From Kroppenstedtia sanguinis (GTDB taxonomy: Bacteria > Bacillota > Bacilli > Thermoactinomycetales > DSM-45169): a DNA stretch of 19,645 nucleotides. The notes below the pieces were generated by a model. It was not told the DNA's origin and made no database searches. It saw only the letters and a list, made by a program, of their open reading frames with translations. The translations under genes were made by a program, and so were the position numbers. The stretch covers positions 1 through 19,645 of the forward strand of contig NZ_JBNPXF010000033.1 in the NCBI RefSeq assembly GCF_050433445.1, written 5' to 3'. Numbering within the stretch: position 1 is the first letter of the stretch; every line of letters begins with the position of its first letter. Of the stretch, positions 1-6,285 are shown piece by piece.

Positions 1-99
1 AGCCCCGTCCCCAACCGCTTCGATGATATCGATCGGAACCATCTCGAAACATTGGCCCAGATCGTGGAAGAGAGTATCGACTGGTCCAAAATGAAATAA
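1..99 (+). CDS. 3' end of an unidentified protein (partial)
   Basis: Frame 1 is open from the window edge for 32 codons and ends at TAA 97-99. The residues read as an acidic, amphipathic C-terminal helix ending in SIDWSKMK. A perfect rho-independent terminator follows within five bases, which supports this being a genuine gene end. The visible tail is too short to name a family. Confidence 0.6.
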   Translation, partial: SPVPNRFDDIDRNHLETLAQIVEESIDWSKMK

Positions 100-103
100 A
101 CAG

Positions 104-132
104 AGGCCGCTCCGATCGGGGGCGGCCTTTTT
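104..132 (+). terminator. Rho-independent terminator of the first gene
   Basis: A perfect 7-bp stem (AGGCCGC at 104-110 with GCGGCCT at 122-128) encloses an 11-base loop and runs straight into a T tract at 128-132. It follows the TAA at 97-99. On the minus strand the hairpin also lies just downstream of the truncated Nudix frame, but the T tract there is poor. Confidence 0.85.
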
Positions 133-458
133 CATCGTTCCATATAGATACGGTAAGCGCGACGGATCTCCTCTTTCATCCACTCGGGATAGGGGGACGA
201 ATCCAATTCATCCATCCGGGTCCAGTGATAACTGTCGTGCTCAGCACTCAGTTTCACTTCGCCCACCGGTTGTCGACAAGCGAACTTGATGATAATCAGG
301 TGCTTCTCTTCCTGAAGGTCATCATAGATGTAAGCAGGACCCACCACCCGGATGGAAAGCCCTGTCTCCTCCTGCACCTCCCGATACAGTGCCTCCATCA
401 GGGGCTCCGCAGGTTCCAATCCCCCTCCGGGAAAATCCCACCCGTCTCTCCATCCCAC
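132..458 (-). pseudogene. Truncated Nudix hydrolase
   Basis: The 108-codon frame carries a perfect Nudix box (G-x5-E-x7-REVQEETGL), the Mg-binding and catalytic helix of hydrolases that cleave nucleoside diphosphate-linked compounds. Family members have about 25-30 residues of beta strand before the FPGGG segment. Here only about ten residues precede it: the frame opens at a GTG (456-458) with no ribosome binding site, and a TGA lies seven codons upstream. The sequence just upstream belongs to a thioesterase in another frame. I infer that the 5' end was lost and the remainder joined out of frame to the thioesterase remnant. It could still be a short active protein, but the missing N-terminus makes that unlikely. 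Confidence 0.65.
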
Positions 459-768
459 CGTCGGCGGCCCGGGCGATCAACCGGTCCCGTTCATCTGCCA
501 CCTTGGTTTCCAGAACGATGATGATCCGCCCTTTCTTGATCACCCGGGTTTGGGAAGTCAACCACCCTTCCACCGCCGGTTTCAGGAAGCTTATATTCAG
601 ATCGAGGGTGACCGATCGTCGATCCCGACCCACTTCCTGAAAGACCGAGGAGCCCATCGCCGTATCGATGAAAGTGGCGGTAATTCCCCCGTGAAGGATC
701 TTGTACCGGTTTTTCATTTTCGTCTGTCACCAACATCCGGTGAATATATGCTCCCTCTTATTCATCAT
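459..768 (-). pseudogene. Broken PaaI-type hotdog thioesterase
   Basis: The frame shows the hallmark HGG followed by an Asp five residues on (RYKILHGGITATFIDTAMGS) and the late strands of a PaaI/YbgC-like acyl-CoA thioesterase. The likely start is ATG 763-765 or 766-768, overlapping the end of the small upstream gene. After MNKREHIFTGCW an in-frame TGA (727-729) interrupts the gene. About 30 residues normally found between the N-terminal helix and the HGG motif are missing, so this is an internal deletion plus a stop. At its 3' end the frame runs out near LIARA, where the family's last residues should be, and continues into the out-of-frame Nudix sequence. It is therefore damaged at both ends. 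Confidence 0.6.
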
Positions 769-916
769 ATCCCGGAGACTGGAAGTTCATCATTTCTTCA
801 ATATAGGCCAACAGGCTAATCCGTGTCCGTTTAAACGCCTTCACTTGTTTGTGTATCGTTTCCCGTTCGTTGGCGTTCAGATCCTGCAATTCTTTCAACA
901 AACCGTCCAGGGTCAT
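758..916 (-). CDS. Small conserved-looking protein, 52 residues
   Basis: ATG at 914-916 is preceded by a purine-rich GAGGG site about six bases away. The 52-codon frame ends at TAA 758-760 and encodes a highly charged helical protein without membrane segments (start MTLDGLLKELQDL, end QSPGYDE). It overlaps the start of the broken thioesterase by a few bases, suggesting an ancestral two-gene operon with coupled translation. No family or function is recognised. It appears intact while its partner has decayed. Confidence 0.55.
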   Translation of the reverse strand: MTLDGLLKELQDLNANERETIHKQVKAFKRTRISLLAYIEEMMNFQSPGYDE

Positions 917-1038
917 CTTTGTACCCTCTTTTCAATCCTCATCAGTGATCAAAATTGGATCACATCACTTGGTGCGGATCCGGCTGTAGCAATTGTACTC
1001 CCCTCTCGTTATACCATAAAAACCCTCCGCGGAAAATG

Positions 1039-1066
1039 AAAAAGACCGGTGAATGTTACACCAGTC
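1039..1066 (-). terminator. Rho-independent terminator, minus strand
   Basis: Read on the minus strand, GACTGGTG (1059-1066) pairs with CACCGGTC (1044-1051), with one G-U pair, and is followed by five Ts and a further T-rich stretch. It lies at the stop codon of a short minus-strand frame (1056-1119), so it probably ended a gene whose body is now gone. Confidence 0.6.
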
Positions 1067-1119
1067 CGAACTCGACATCCCCATTATCAAGTACCTGCTG
1101 CAACCCTGCACTGGTCGGG
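1056..1119 (-). pseudogene. Possible 3' stub of a lost minus-strand gene
   Basis: Twenty-one codons ending in LQQVLDNGDVEFGLV stop at TAA 1056-1058, which sits in the loop of the minus-strand terminator. The residues look like a real protein C-terminus, and a TAG lies immediately upstream. Past about 1130 the DNA becomes AT-rich and belongs to the toxin locus. I infer that insertion of the toxin region removed the rest of the gene. The family is not recognised and the call rests on protein-like composition plus terminator position only. Confidence 0.25.
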
Positions 1120-1159
1120 CCCTAATACAGACAAATCGGAAAATAAAACTTTCCTACTA

Positions 1160-1188
1160 TTACCTATTGTTCTTAAATTGGATAAAAT
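1160..1188 (+). promoter_or_regulatory. Weak sigma-A-like promoter of the first toxin gene
   Basis: TAAAAT at 1183-1188 (one mismatch to the -10 consensus) is 17 bases from TTACCT at 1160-1165, a poor -35. It lies 41 bases before the preferred TTG start at 1230. Only the -10 is convincing. Confidence 0.3.
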
Positions 1189-1229
1189 CGGGGTTGATGA
1201 TTGTTATTTCAAATAGGGTAGGTGATTTT

Positions 1230-2153
1230 TTGAGGTTTTTAACCCGGTTAAAGAGAATGTTGTTTGATCGGCGGGGTTCACAAACCATTGAGTATGTTAC
1301 TATTTTAGCGGCTGGTGCTACATTGGCGATGATTCTTCTATCCGTTATCGACAGCAAGGAGATCAAAGGAACTTTAATTCAGAAAATCGAACAGGCCATG
1401 TCACTTAACGGAAGTGCCACCGAGGGCAAGGATGGTACTGATGACAGCCCCGGGTGGGTCACCAGGGGTGTAGACTCTGTAAAAAACGGTTGGAATCGTT
1501 TAACGGGGTTGTCCTCGGATGCAAAGGAATCCCTGAAGGTTCAACGGACGATGAATCTGGATATCCAGGGCAACAGCGGTTTTGGCGGGCCAAAAGGTGG
1601 GGGCCCGCGAGGCGCAGGCGGCCACGTTGACAACGGCGGCGGTTACAGGGGTGACGGAAGGAATGCGAAAGAGAGCCCATCATTTTTTGAACGATTTACC
1701 GGGTGGTTTGATAATAAATGGAACAGCCTTACAAAAAGGTTTAAGGGTGATGGAGGAGGTAGTACAGGCGGCGGAAAACCATCGAATAACGGTAAGGGAA
1801 AGAAATCGTTTAAAAGCCCGGAGCTAAAAATTAATGGTAAACAATTTGGGAAAAAGTCAGGTAAACATGCTCAAGATTATGGTTTGGATCCTAAAGTTCC
1901 TGAAAATCGCCAATGGATAAAAAATCACATTAAAAATATACATAAATCGCCTAATGAGGTTAGACAAGGCTCTTGGAGAGGTATTGGAAAGAAATTGCCA
2001 GATGGTAATAGGGGCTCTGGGGATGCATTATTTTATCGTAAAGGTAATGATGTTGTAGTAACTGATATGCAAGGTAACTTTATAACTCCTTTAAAAGATG
2101 GCGCAATAATGAATGCTAGGTTTCGAAATGCAATAAGGGTATTTGGTGATTAA
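1230..2153 (+). CDS. Prepilin-leader polymorphic toxin candidate
   Basis: I chose the TTG at 1230 (307 residues), preceded by TAGGTGA, because it places the leader in exact register with the second toxin gene at 18459; the frame is open back to 1053. The N-terminus is a class IV prepilin/Flp-type leader: basic residues, then Gly16, Ser17 and Glu21 (G/SQTIE, the G-1/E+5 cleavage rule), then a hydrophobic helix to about residue 42. A Gly/Lys-rich low-complexity linker follows (about 90-190). Residues 195-307 form a compact C-terminal domain with GKHAQDYG, EVRQGSWRG, DALFYRKGNDVVVT and a final NARFRNA. That arrangement resembles the nuclease tips of polymorphic toxins, possibly of the RelE/barnase-like (BECR) group; I do not recognise the exact family. 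The tip is much more AT-rich than the linker, as expected for an exchanged cassette. A candidate immunity gene lies downstream. Confidence 0.7.
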   Translation: MRFLTRLKRMLFDRRGSQTIEYVTILAAGATLAMILLSVIDSKEIKGTLIQKIEQAMSLNGSATEGKDGTDDSPGWVTRGVDSVKNGWNRLTGLSSDAKESLKVQRTMNLDIQGNSGFGGPKGGGPRGAGGHVDNGGGYRGDGRNAKESPSFFERFTGWFDNKWNSLTKRFKGDGGGSTGGGKPSNNGKGKKSFKSPELKINGKQFGKKSGKHAQDYGLDPKVPENRQWIKNHIKNIHKSPNEVRQGSWRGIGKKLPDGNRGSGDALFYRKGNDVVVTDMQGNFITPLKDGAIMNARFRNAIRVFGD

Positions 2154-2266
2154 TGTTTTCAAAGTAGGGCTGTTGATTAACCAAAAAATAGGCGGTGGAG
2201 GAAGTCGTGTACTGCCATAGCGAGACCTGGGAGCGGAAGCGACCTTGGCGAGACTTGTGCCCTGTG

Positions 2267-2288
2267 GGTGCAAAGTGACCTTTGCACC
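2267..2288. repeat. Perfect 9-bp palindromic hairpin
   Basis: GGTGCAAAG (2267-2275) and CTTTGCACC (2280-2288) flank a 4-base loop. Further out, CTTGTG and CACAAG can extend the stem past a bulge. There is no T tract, so it is not a standard terminator. It abuts the 34-bp tandem repeats and may be part of the mobile element's folded structure. Confidence 0.55.
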
Positions 2289-2375
2289 ACAAGCACTACA
2301 ATCTTAAATTCAAGGTTGCGCCATGGGCACTACAATTTGAAATTAGGGATGCGCCACAAGCACTACAATCCAAGG
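2282..2375. repeat. Three degenerate 34-bp tandem repeats
   Basis: Units start at 2282, 2316 and 2350. They share the core GC[AG]CCA followed by GCACTACAAT at the same offset. The third unit is truncated. There are no unique spacers between units, so this is not a CRISPR array. Confidence 0.6.
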
Positions 2376-2618
2376 GAGCTGAAGCTCTAGATGAAGGTAG
2401 CCATCCTACCCAGCGGAGAATCTGAAGGGAGGGGCGTTTAGGGGTAACATTCTTCCTTGAAATACTTCCGAAAGGCTTTGCCCCTGCCCCGACGGTCAGA
2501 TTTGGAGCGGCCAGTCATTACTTCCTTGCTGGATGGCAACGGTCGCGTGGGTGAACACGATCTCCCACCCAAAATATGGCTAATCAATACGCCTGAGATT
2601 TTACGAAAGGTGCATACA

Positions 2619-2915
2619 ATGATGGGAAATGACGGATATCTACAATTCGTTCAACAGGAAGCAAAAAAAATAGGCAAAGTTTTTATATTGGATACAGGTG
2701 AGGGGAATGATTTTGAAGATCCAGTTACAGGATGGTATATTGAAGACTTAAGCGGATGGTTGATTGATGGTAGTCTAAGGGAGCAGTTTTTAATAGATTT
2801 AGAAGAAGGTAAACACTGGGATACATTTGATGAATCATATGTTTTTGTCGAATGGAATATAAAGGACAACAGTGAGATTGAAATAAAGTTTGTGAAGTAT
2901 CCTTCGTATGAATAA
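2619..2915 (+). CDS. Candidate immunity protein, 98 residues
   Basis: Tandem ATGs at 2619 and 2622 follow AAAGGTG with good spacing. The frame is open further upstream to a TTG at 2457, but that extension only translates the repeat arm. The protein is acidic and soluble, without signal or membrane segment. It has an aromatic-rich middle (GWYIEDLSGWLIDG) and a beta-rich tail (YVFVEWNIKDN, EIEIKFVKYPSYE). Size, acidity, low GC and position after the toxin all fit a cognate immunity protein that binds and neutralises the basic toxin tip in the cytoplasm. No immunity family is recognised, and the 465-bp repeat spacer means that pairing with this toxin is inferred. Confidence 0.5.
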   Translation: MMGNDGYLQFVQQEAKKIGKVFILDTGEGNDFEDPVTGWYIEDLSGWLIDGSLREQFLIDLEEGKHWDTFDESYVFVEWNIKDNSEIEIKFVKYPSYE

Positions 2916-3042
2916 GTGATTTGGTAGGTTTGAGATTGAATGAATTTTAAATCGGCAAGAATGTTATGTAAATACGGTGAAACATTGTCAACTGTGCAAG
3001 CGCCTAATGAAATGATATACCAGACCCAAAGCACGATGTGTG

Positions 3043-3310
3043 ACACTGTGACCAACCGCTGCAGACGCTGATGCTCTCCCCGGTGACGGAAGCCACGCCC
3101 TCAGAGGCGAGTTAGACGGCGTAAGCGGCGATCTCCGATCCTTTGATGAACCGTTTCAGCGCCTATTTGCAACAGATGCTTATTCAAGGCTTCCTCCTTG
3201 GAAATCCCCTCTTCCTGTGCCAGATGCGCCAATTGGTTTTGCACCAGCGGGGTGTCCACCCCTGGACAAGCGTTGTAATTGAGTGTGTTCTTGGACTCGC
3301 TTCCGCTGTT
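3043..3310 (-). pseudogene. 3-hydroxybutyrate dehydrogenase remnant
   Basis: One minus frame contains NYNACPG-VDTPLVQNQ followed by LAHLAQEEGISKEEAL, the stretch after the catalytic region in short-chain 3-hydroxybutyrate dehydrogenases (NAICPG..VDTPLV..). A second frame continues with LKRFIKGSEIAAYAV, then a stop, then LASEGVASVTG and a final SGW, matching the family's C-terminus (..EIAALAVFLAS..ITG..GGW). The gene is thus frameshifted, interrupted by a stop, and missing the NAD-binding N-terminal half. The enzyme would interconvert 3-hydroxybutyrate and acetoacetate. The remnant is clearly non-functional. Confidence 0.7.
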
Positions 3311-3378
3311 CTGAGGAGCCAAAGACGCACCATGAAGCCCCGCTGTCTCACTAATCCAGATAGAATGGAACACACACC

Positions 3379-3570
3379 GTGAAGAAACAAAAGTTGAAGC
3401 TGCAAACCCGAATCATCTTGTTGGTCTTGATTCTGATCGTGATTGTAGTGGCGGAGATGACAAACATCCCGACTCTGTCCATAGGGGTCGGGATGTTTGT
3501 TATGGTGACGAGAGGAATTCTATGTCGAATCATTCTAATGATCCAATTATACTGCTTTCACCAGAAATAG
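3379..3570 (+). pseudogene. N-terminal stub of a sensor kinase-like protein
   Basis: From GTG 3379 the product starts with KKQKLKLQTRI and a hydrophobic run (ILLVLILIVIVV). That is typical of the first transmembrane helix of CitA/DcuS/MalK-type sensor histidine kinases (KLKLQT..). After about 25 residues the sequence stops resembling any such protein and runs into a 14-bp inverted repeat. There is no ribosome binding site. It may be a 5' fragment of a dicarboxylate sensor kinase gene, or simply a chance membrane-like peptide. Confidence 0.3.
3460..3500. repeat. Perfect 14-bp inverted repeat
   Basis: ACAAACATCCCGAC (3460-3473) and GTCGGGATGTTTGT (3487-3500) flank a 13-base loop. A strong hairpin is predicted on either strand. 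No T tract follows on either side, so termination is possible but not shown. It is the first strong hairpin downstream of the long minus-strand operon and could end it. Confidence 0.65.
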
Positions 3571-3620
3571 GTAACTTACCCTGCGATGGAATTGACCCGG
3601 AACCAAGCCATTCATTTTAA
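3522..3620 (+). CDS. Possible 32-residue peptide
   Basis: ATG 3522 is preceded by AGAGG with six bases of spacing, and the frame ends at TAA 3618-3620, overlapping the stop of the convergent 151-residue gene. The peptide is acidic and Pro-rich (starts MSNHSNDPIILLSPEIG). No family is recognised. The start signal is good, but length and lack of homology knowledge keep confidence low. Confidence 0.25.
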   Translation: MSNHSNDPIILLSPEIGNLPCDGIDPEPSHSF

Positions 3621-4072
3621 AACGGTACTTTCTTCAATTCGGAACTCACAAAAGTTGACAAAGTGATTTGCAACTCCTCCTCGACACCATCAATTAATGA
3701 AATTCGCCCATCGGTCATGTTTATAGAATCTTTCAGAATACCTTCAACAAGATACTTCAATCCGGCATCAGCCATCAGTTCAATTTGTGAAAACCATTCA
3801 ATCAGCTCGTACCTAACCGACGGTGATTGTTCAAAAATCATAGCCCGGAAGGCGGTCATTTGATAAGTGGAGAAAGTATCAATCCGACATAGCTCCACCT
3901 TTGGATAATCCATTTCCTGAATTCCTAACTGATGGCCAACGCAAACACAAAAAGTAAAGAACTGATTATGTTCTGTGAATATATTCTTCTTAATCAGATC
4001 TTGATAGATAGACAAGTATTCCTTTCGAACCCTGACGCGATAGCCCGATAAGTCTTGTTCCAACTTGCTCAC
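3617..4072 (-). CDS. 151-residue protein of unknown function, last gene of the operon
   Basis: The GTG start at 4072 overlaps the TGA of the SMC-like gene (GTGA), so translation is probably coupled. The protein is soluble and mostly helical. The N-terminus is YRVRVRKEYLSIYQDLIKKN, followed by an aromatic/cysteine patch (FFTFCVCVGHQLG), then an acidic helical C-terminal half. Its place after a DndD-like ATPase is where DndE sits in phosphorothioation clusters, but I see no DndE signature. The length would also fit the small accessory subunit seen with other defence SMC proteins. I infer a partner of the ATPase; the biochemical role is unknown. Confidence 0.75.
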   Translation of the reverse strand: MSKLEQDLSGYRVRVRKEYLSIYQDLIKKNIFTEHNQFFTFCVCVGHQLGIQEMDYPKVELCRIDTFSTYQMTAFRAMIFEQSPSVRYELIEWFSQIELMADAGLKYLVEGILKDSINMTDGRISLIDGVEEELQITLSTFVSSELKKVPF

Positions 4073-6087
4073 TCCTTCAAAGCAACTGCAGTGTCACAAG
4101 AATTCAGTTCCACAATTTTTGTTACACCCGGTTCCACGCTTTCTAAAACATAAAATTTACTCCAGCAGTTACTCTGCATAAAGACTTCCTTTTCTTTGGA
4201 GCCAAATTCCCGATCGGTCACAAGTAACACCCATTGAGAACAAACCTTCGGTATGAAGGACAATAAGTTCATCTGGTGAGTGGAAGACAACCGCCCGAAA
4301 GGCGTATCCATAAACAAAGGCATCTCCAACATTTCTTTGCCGCCTGCGATTTGTGCCAAGGCGGATATAAAACTAAGAGATAATACCTGACGCTGCCCCT
4401 GTGAGATATTGGCCAAGAAGGAATACCCATAACTATTTAAAACCTCTAATGAATAATCTCTTCCCACTTTCACTTCCTTTATATTCAATTTCCCGCTTTC
4501 ATCTAGCAGGCGTTTTAAATTGGAAGTGGTCATTTTCTCCAACCGAACGATCACTTCCTCCTCATACTTTTTAATCATAGATTCAATAGCCCGCATAGCT
4601 TTTGAGACAGCTTCTTGTTTTTGCGCTAACTTTTGGTGAATACCACTTTTTCTTTTCAGCCCATTTAGCTCTAACTCAAGTCGGTTCAGCTTGTTTTCCT
4701 TCTCTTGTAATATTTTTTTCTGTTGATCAATTTGCTGTTCCAAAGTCAGTTTCTCCTCAACATATTGACTTCGCTGTTTATGTAGAGACCCCAAATCGGG
4801 AAGGTTCATGTTCCGAAGACGTTCACCTAAGTAATCCATATCCTTCTTAACGGACTCCGTCTCCCTCCCCTTTCTTTGCACCTCTTCCAATAAATAATCC
4901 AACTCACTTTCCCTATCTTCTAAATACCCTATGAGCTTATTGATTTCGGAGTTCAGTTGATAAAAATAACGTTTTTCAACCTTAGATGAGAGAGTTTTCT
5001 CTAAAGATTTTATCCGGTCAAAGGCAGGCGTACCCTTTCGTACTTCAGTACCACATATACAAGTCATTTCTTTGAGAATATCACGGAGAAGTTCAACACT
5101 CACCTCGACCCCATCCTGGTGATTGTCTATGAGGATGTCCAAATGTCTATTGACACGAAGAAGAGTATCTTTTGCCAGAAGCAGCTGCAAAATCCCGTTG
5201 AAATCACGCAGCCGTCGCAAGGACCCGTGATACTCCACTCTTTTTTCTTTCAAGTTTCTCTCAAGTAATTGATATTGCTTAATCTGCTCCGCGCCCTGCT
5301 GATGATTTTCTAACTCTGCTTCAATTTCCTCAATTTTTTCCTCCTTCGTCAGCAACTGATCCATTAATTGTTGAATCATACCACGAGTCTTATTTTGTCT
5401 GGCCTCCACTTCGATCTTTTCCTGAAGTTTCTTTCTGTAATCTCCAGTGGAATGTTTTTGCAATTTTTTTGTCAGTTTATCATTTAACATACGGATGATT
5501 TTTTGCGCTTTCAAAAGTTGATCAATGTTTAACAAGTTTTTAATCCCATACTCTATTTCTTTTCGCTGATGTTGTGAAACTCTTGTCAATCGCTCGATTC
5601 TCTCACCGTCGAAGAAAAAATAGTTCTTGACCCGAGAATCCAAAATCCTGTTGACAAATTGGTCCACTTTTTGTGGATCGGTTTCGGGGAGCCCTTGATT
5701 GGAGGACAGAAGCACCTGTTTCGGCTGCTCAGTAATTGTCCCTCCTTCATCTTGAATAGAGAGCATCGACCTTTTTAAAGTATAATCGGCTCCTTCATGT
5801 ACAAACTCCACCGTCACCGAGCTGGTTACTCCTTTGTTCTCCAACCTCAAATCTTCCTGGAGAGCTTTGGTATTGGCCAAAATGATTTTGGAACCGGCAG
5901 GATCCTGATCCAAATGAATATCCCCATAGAGGGCAAACAGAAGGCCGCGATAAATCCCGGTTTTTCCTCGTCCATTTTCCCCCAGGATCACCGTCACCAG
6001 TCGATGATCTTGAAATCCAGCAAATTGGATCGTCTGTATGCCGTAGAATTGCCGGAAATGATCAAAAGTCATCTTTTTGATGATCAT
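4069..6087 (-). CDS. DndD/Rad50-like SMC-family ATPase
   Basis: The 672-residue protein starts at an ATG behind a very strong purine-rich site (AAAGGGAGGGAAAGGA). It has the SMC plan. The N-terminal head starts IIKKMTFDHFRQFYG with Walker A GENGRGKT (36-43), then FFFDGERIERL (157-167), typical of DndD. A long coiled coil (about 190-540) follows, with a degenerate hook CICG (343-346). The C-terminal head has signature SQGQ (562-565) and Walker B ending in Asp594 (LFMDTPFGRLS). Such ATPases bind DNA and couple ATP hydrolysis to DNA modification, sensing or cleavage. DndD itself works with DndB, C and E, none of which is visible here. I infer a defence ATPase acting with the large HTH protein and the two small proteins around it. 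Confidence 0.9.
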   Translation of the reverse strand: MIIKKMTFDHFRQFYGIQTIQFAGFQDHRLVTVILGENGRGKTGIYRGLLFALYGDIHLDQDPAGSKIILANTKALQEDLRLENKGVTSSVTVEFVHEGADYTLKRSMLSIQDEGGTITEQPKQVLLSSNQGLPETDPQKVDQFVNRILDSRVKNYFFFDGERIERLTRVSQHQRKEIEYGIKNLLNIDQLLKAQKIIRMLNDKLTKKLQKHSTGDYRKKLQEKIEVEARQNKTRGMIQQLMDQLLTKEEKIEEIEAELENHQQGAEQIKQYQLLERNLKEKRVEYHGSLRRLRDFNGILQLLLAKDTLLRVNRHLDILIDNHQDGVEVSVELLRDILKEMTCICGTEVRKGTPAFDRIKSLEKTLSSKVEKRYFYQLNSEINKLIGYLEDRESELDYLLEEVQRKGRETESVKKDMDYLGERLRNMNLPDLGSLHKQRSQYVEEKLTLEQQIDQQKKILQEKENKLNRLELELNGLKRKSGIHQKLAQKQEAVSKAMRAIESMIKKYEEEVIVRLEKMTTSNLKRLLDESGKLNIKEVKVGRDYSLEVLNSYGYSFLANISQGQRQVLSLSFISALAQIAGGKEMLEMPLFMDTPFGRLSSTHQMNLLSFIPKVCSQWVLLVTDREFGSKEKEVFMQSNCWSKFYVLESVEPGVTKIVELNSCDTAVALKE

Positions 6088-6111
6088 TCCTTTCCCTCCC
6101 TTTCATCTCCA

Positions 6112-6285
6112 CTATACTGATTTATCAATCTCCCGCTCCAATTTTTTTGATAAGGTTTCCACGGAAAGATTTTTTCCGCTTGCTAATTCCACTGCTTTGA
6201 TAACGATCTCTTGTGTCAAGGATTTTTCATCAGAAATCATCTCTCTTAACTGACCAAGCAAAATGTCATCAGCATTCCGACTCAT
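6112..6285 (-). CDS. 57-residue protein between the HTH protein and the SMC ATPase
   Basis: ATG 6283-6285 follows AGGGGG with seven bases of spacing, and the 57-codon frame ends at TAG 6112-6114. It overlaps the 3' end of the large upstream gene by 17 bp and lies 24 bp before the SMC gene, so it is a regular operon member. The product is a small charged helical protein (start MSRNADDILLGQLREMI, end LEREIDKSV) with a Lys-rich middle and no membrane segment. No family is recognised. Its position suggests a small subunit or regulator of the ATPase module. Confidence 0.7.
   Translation of the reverse strand: MSRNADDILLGQLREMISDEKSLTQEIVIKAVELASGKNLSVETLSKKLEREIDKSV

Larger units (their letters stand above)
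2166..2594. repeat. Repeat element A with inverted arms
   Basis: The left arm (2166-2201, containing GGCTGTTGATTAACCA) and the reverse complement of the right arm (2561-2594) align imperfectly over about 34 bases: AGG-GC/CG-T-G/A-TTGATTA-A/G-CCA, then an A/T-rich run and GGTGGGAG. Related arms in the same orientation occur in element B near the window's right end. This is a MITE-like or foldback arrangement filling the spacer between toxin and immunity genes. No transposase frame is visible inside. The right arm is translated by an open frame into the candidate immunity gene, which is probably accidental. Apart from these repeats, 2154-2618 holds no gene I can support. Confidence 0.5.

Noticed and set aside
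701..1039. 112-codon + strand frame
   Set aside because: It is a shadow opposite the small 52-residue gene and its upstream region, with no ribosome binding site.
1053..1229. Upstream extension of the first toxin gene
   Set aside because: The extra 59 residues precede the prepilin leader and have no start signal. TTG 1230 aligns exactly with the start of the second toxin gene.
2282..2375. Possible short CRISPR array
   Set aside because: Units are contiguous and degenerate with a 34-bp period. There are no unique spacers and no cas genes.
2457..2618. Upstream extension of the candidate immunity gene to TTG 2457
   Set aside because: The extension translates the right arm of repeat element A and lacks a ribosome binding site. 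ATG 2619 has a good one.
3617..6087. DNA phosphorothioation (dnd) cluster
   Set aside because: Only a DndD-like ATPase is present. No DndC sulfurtransferase, DndB, IscS or recognisable DndE is visible, and the 151-residue protein does not resemble DndE.
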